From positions 1 to 28,688 of the forward strand of contig JAPYTU010000014.1 in the NCBI GenBank assembly GCA_029940715.1: a stretch of 28,688 bases of DNA, written 5' to 3'. Positions 26,576-28,688 of this stretch are shown here, one piece after another. The position numbers and the translations under genes are program-made. Source of the DNA: Cytophagales bacterium. GTDB taxonomy: Bacteria; Bacteroidota; Bacteroidia; Cytophagales; MED-G16. Within the stretch, counting starts at the first letter, position 1; each line of letters opens with the position of its first letter. A model generated the notes under the pieces. It searched no databases. It was given only the letters and a program-made list of their open reading frames with translations, and was not told the DNA's origin.

Positions 26576-26594
26576 CATATATAATATATATATG
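26576..26594. repeat. AT-only inverted repeat CATATATA/TATATATG
   Basis: CATATATA-ATA-TATATATG is a perfect 8-bp inverted repeat with a 3-bp centre, just before the intrinsic terminator. It may be a weak hairpin aiding 3' end stability; in AT-rich DNA it may also be chance. Confidence 0.5.
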
Positions 26595-26596
26595 AG

Positions 26597-26637
26597 AAAA
26601 AATTAAGGTAACGGTGTAAATCGTTACCTTTTTTTTT
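26597..26637 (+). terminator. intrinsic terminator of the SusC/SusD operon
   Basis: AAGGTAACG (26605-26613) pairs perfectly with CGTTACCTT (26622-26630) around an 8-nt loop, followed by seven more T residues (26631-26637). The upstream A-tract (26597-26602) can extend the stem with the T-tract. It lies 36 bp after the third lipoprotein gene and is the only unambiguous rho-independent terminator in the window. Confidence 0.92.
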
Positions 26638-26671
26638 ATCTTATTTCTACTTTTTTCATTTAATTTACTTG

Positions 26672-28688
26672 ATGATTAAAAGAATATTTTGTTTTTTATT
26701 TATAATAACAAATACTTTTAATTTATATTCCCAACCATATTTTAGTGAAGTTTCTGATTTTCAAAAATTTAATCACACTTATTTTAATGTTATTTCTGGA
26801 GCAGGAGTAAGTTTTGTTGATTTTAATCAAGATGGATTTGATGATATATCTATACCTACTAATGATGATAATTCAATTCTTTTTTTTAAAAATTCTAATA
26901 ATAAGTTTGATCTAGTAAATTTTAATATCGATTTTCCATATCAAGTAAAACAAATTTTATGGATTGATTATGATAATGACGGTGATAAGGATATCTATGT
27001 AACTTCTTATAATGGAAAAAATAAGCTTTTTCAAAATCATGATTTTTTATATTTCGACGATGTAACGTTATCAGTAGGTTTACCGGATTCTATATCTACT
27101 TCTTTTGGAGCTTCCTGGTCAGACATCAATAATGATGGTTATTTAGATTTATACCAAACGTATAGAACTAATGACTCTTTGTCTTATTGTGGAAGTTTAT
27201 ATTTAAGTGATAGTGCTAAATTTTTTAATGATATTACTTATTCATCTGGTATTTCTGAATTTAATAAGGCAGTTTTTTGTGCAACTTTTGTTGATATAGA
27301 TAATGATAATTTTCAAGATTTATATATAGCTAATGACAAATTTACAGTTAATTCAATGTATAGAAATAATGGTGATAACACTTTCACAGATATAAGTTCT
27401 TCTTCAAATACTGGTATACCTATGAATGCGATGTCTGTAACTATTGGTGATTTTAATAATAATGGATATTTTGATATTTATTCTACAAATATAGATACAG
27501 GTAAACTATTTGTAAATAACATGGATTTAACGTTTACTGAAAGAGCCGAGGAGGCTGGTGTATCTTTTAATGGTGGTGTAGGTTGGGGTGCTCAATTTTC
27601 AGATTTTGATCTTAATGGATATGAGGATTTATATATTAGTGGTTCTTTAGTTGGAGTAGATGCAATTTCTAGTGCTTATTATTCTAACATTTTTGGAAAA
27701 TATTTTACATTGAATACATCTGTTGGTTTAGAAGCTGATACTGTACTTAGTTTTAGCAATGCTATTGGTGATTTTAATAATGATGGTTATCCTGATATAG
27801 TAGTACTAAACAGTTATCCTTACAATTCTTTTCTATATGAAAATAATTATTTTGGAAATAATAATTGGATAAAAATTAATCTTAGAGGAATTGATTCTAA
27901 TTATGATGCTTATGGTTCAATAATCAAGTTATATTCTTACCAACTTAATCAAATTAGATCAACCCATTCAACACAAGGATATATTTCTCAGAATACTAAT
28001 TCAATATTTTTTGGTATAGGTGATAATGTTAAAATCGATTCTTTAATAATTGAGTGGTCATCAGGAATAATTGATAAAATTATAGATCCACAGATAAATT
28101 CTATTTTAAATATTTTTGAGGGATCCTCATTAACTCCTCCAAGAATTTTTTCTCTTTCATCATCCTTGTGTGAAGGAGGCTCTATTCTTTTAGAAGCGGG
28201 TGAATTTAGTTCTTATAAGTGGTCTACCGATGACACTACAAAAATAATTTCGGTATATGATGAAGGTTATTATTATGTTGAGGTTACTGATAGAAATGGA
28301 AACACATTTTTATCAGATTCAATTTTGGTTACTAAAAAAACTTTGCCTCAATTTTCTTTGATAATAAAAAATATAACTACTAATTATTCTAGTTCAATAT
28401 CCATTACAGGTTTAGAAGAAAATGATTCTTATTTTGTTTCTTTGGATGGTTCTAATTATTTAAAAAATAATTTTTATTTCACAAACTTAATATCGGGTAA
28501 TCATCAAGTGAAGGTTAGAAATTCTTTTGGATGCGAAGTTGTTAAAGAATTTACAATTTTAAATCTTGTTAAAAATTCTTCTAATCCAGAAGTAGATATC
28601 AAAAGCATAGCAAGAAAATGGATGGAAGTATTACTTGATGCAATTCGTAATGATTTGGCAAGACCACCTATTCATGCAAGAAATCTTT
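26672..28688 (+). CDS. secreted VCBS/FG-GAP and ASPIC-UnbV protein, apparently fused to a vanadium haloperoxidase-like domain (3' end outside window)
   Basis: The frame from ATG 26672 is open for 672 codons to the edge, with no stop. Residues 1-20 are a signal peptide (cleavage near LYS|QPY). Seven calcium-loop VCBS/FG-GAP repeats follow: 50-58 (DFNQDGFDD), 99-107, 151-159, 208-216, 260-268, 311-319 and 367-375, forming an integrin-like propeller. An ASPIC/UnbV-like domain spans about 398-484 (NWIKINLRG, then IIEWSSG), as in CRTAC1-type proteins. Two Ig/PKD- or SprB-like segments lie at about 489-556 and 557-632. From 642, DIKSIARKWMEVLLDAIR and then ARPPIHARNLF closely resemble the start of bacterial vanadium-dependent haloperoxidases of the PAP2 superfamily, whose active site would lie beyond the edge. 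The haloperoxidase call rests on about 30 residues. Confidence 0.8.
   Translation, partial: MIKRIFCFLFIITNTFNLYSQPYFSEVSDFQKFNHTYFNVISGAGVSFVDFNQDGFDDISIPTNDDNSILFFKNSNNKFDLVNFNIDFPYQVKQILWIDYDNDGDKDIYVTSYNGKNKLFQNHDFLYFDDVTLSVGLPDSISTSFGASWSDINNDGYLDLYQTYRTNDSLSYCGSLYLSDSAKFFNDITYSSGISEFNKAVFCATFVDIDNDNFQDLYIANDKFTVNSMYRNNGDNTFTDISSSSNTGIPMNAMSVTIGDFNNNGYFDIYSTNIDTGKLFVNNMDLTFTERAEEAGVSFNGGVGWGAQFSDFDLNGYEDLYISGSLVGVDAISSAYYSNIFGKYFTLNTSVGLEADTVLSFSNAIGDFNNDGYPDIVVLNSYPYNSFLYENNYFGNNNWIKINLRGIDSNYDAYGSIIKLYSYQLNQIRSTHSTQGYISQNTNSIFFGIGDNVKIDSLIIEWSSGIIDKIIDPQINSILNIFEGSSLTPPRIFSLSSSLCEGGSILLEAGEFSSYKWSTDDTTKIISVYDEGYYYVEVTDRNGNTFLSDSILVTKKTLPQFSLIIKNITTNYSSSISITGLEENDSYFVSLDGSNYLKNNFYFTNLISGNHQVKVRNSFGCEVVKEFTILNLVKNSSNPEVDIKSIARKWMEVLLDAIRNDLARPPIHARNL

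Noticed and set aside
26672..28688. Possibility that the long frame is two genes joined by a sequencing frameshift
   Set aside because: The linker and haloperoxidase-like start are in the same frame as the upstream domains with no stop between them, and the intervening Ig-like segments are coherent protein sequence; an indel that removed a stop remains possible but is not indicated.
1..28688. CRISPR arrays, insertion sequences, integrase or phage genes
   Set aside because: No direct repeats with regular spacers, no transposase-like ORFs and no terminal inverted repeats were seen; the tRNA-Ser edge shows no integrase gene beside it within the window.

Overview
The window is a 28.7-kb piece of a low-G+C member of the Bacteroidota, probably marine and free-living. 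The evidence is a SusC/SusD pair with signal-peptide and lipobox N-termini, many small lipoproteins, A-rich leaders without Shine-Dalgarno motifs (for example ATAAATAATAATATG), and Bacteroidota-type -7 elements (TAnnTTTG), one of them at TTG-N19 spacing in front of a tRNA gene. Gene spacing is tight, with several start/stop overlaps. Order or genus cannot be fixed from the sequence alone.

Layout. 1-2484 (minus): mltG, a hotdog thioesterase and a YihY-family membrane protein form an overlapping operon, followed by a tRNA-Ser(UGA) cut by the window edge and carrying its own promoter. 2515-5733 (plus): a WbqC-like protein, then clpC with an unusual Lys-Thr repeat tail encoded by a hexanucleotide microsatellite. 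5773-8685 (minus): a lipoprotein PQQ/sorbosone-dehydrogenase-type beta-propeller with a perfect palindrome just upstream, a small lipoprotein, and fabG. 8797-10185 (plus): dihydrolipoamide dehydrogenase, convergent with sucD so that the two stop codons share bases. 10180-11529 (minus): kdsC and sucD abut exactly. 11667-20348 (plus): a tightly spaced run of phoD-like phosphatase, LpxL-type acyltransferase, DUF2855 protein, lepA, folD, queE and a TPR/PD40/OmpA envelope protein.

20349-26637 (plus) is a separate transcription unit: a 282-bp leader, a SusC-like TonB-dependent transporter, a SusD-like lipoprotein and a third surface lipoprotein, closed by a clear intrinsic terminator. It is visibly richer in G+C than the housekeeping genes around it.

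26672 to the right edge (plus) is a long open frame without a stop, running out of the window. It encodes a secreted protein with seven VCBS/FG-GAP calcium-loop repeats, an ASPIC/UnbV-like domain, Ig/PKD-like segments and, in its last 30 codons, what looks like the beginning of a vanadium-dependent haloperoxidase (PAP2 superfamily) domain. This apparent fusion next to a SusCD operon is the most interesting item. Most of the window is otherwise ordinary core metabolism, proteostasis and envelope biogenesis; no phage, IS element or CRISPR array was seen.
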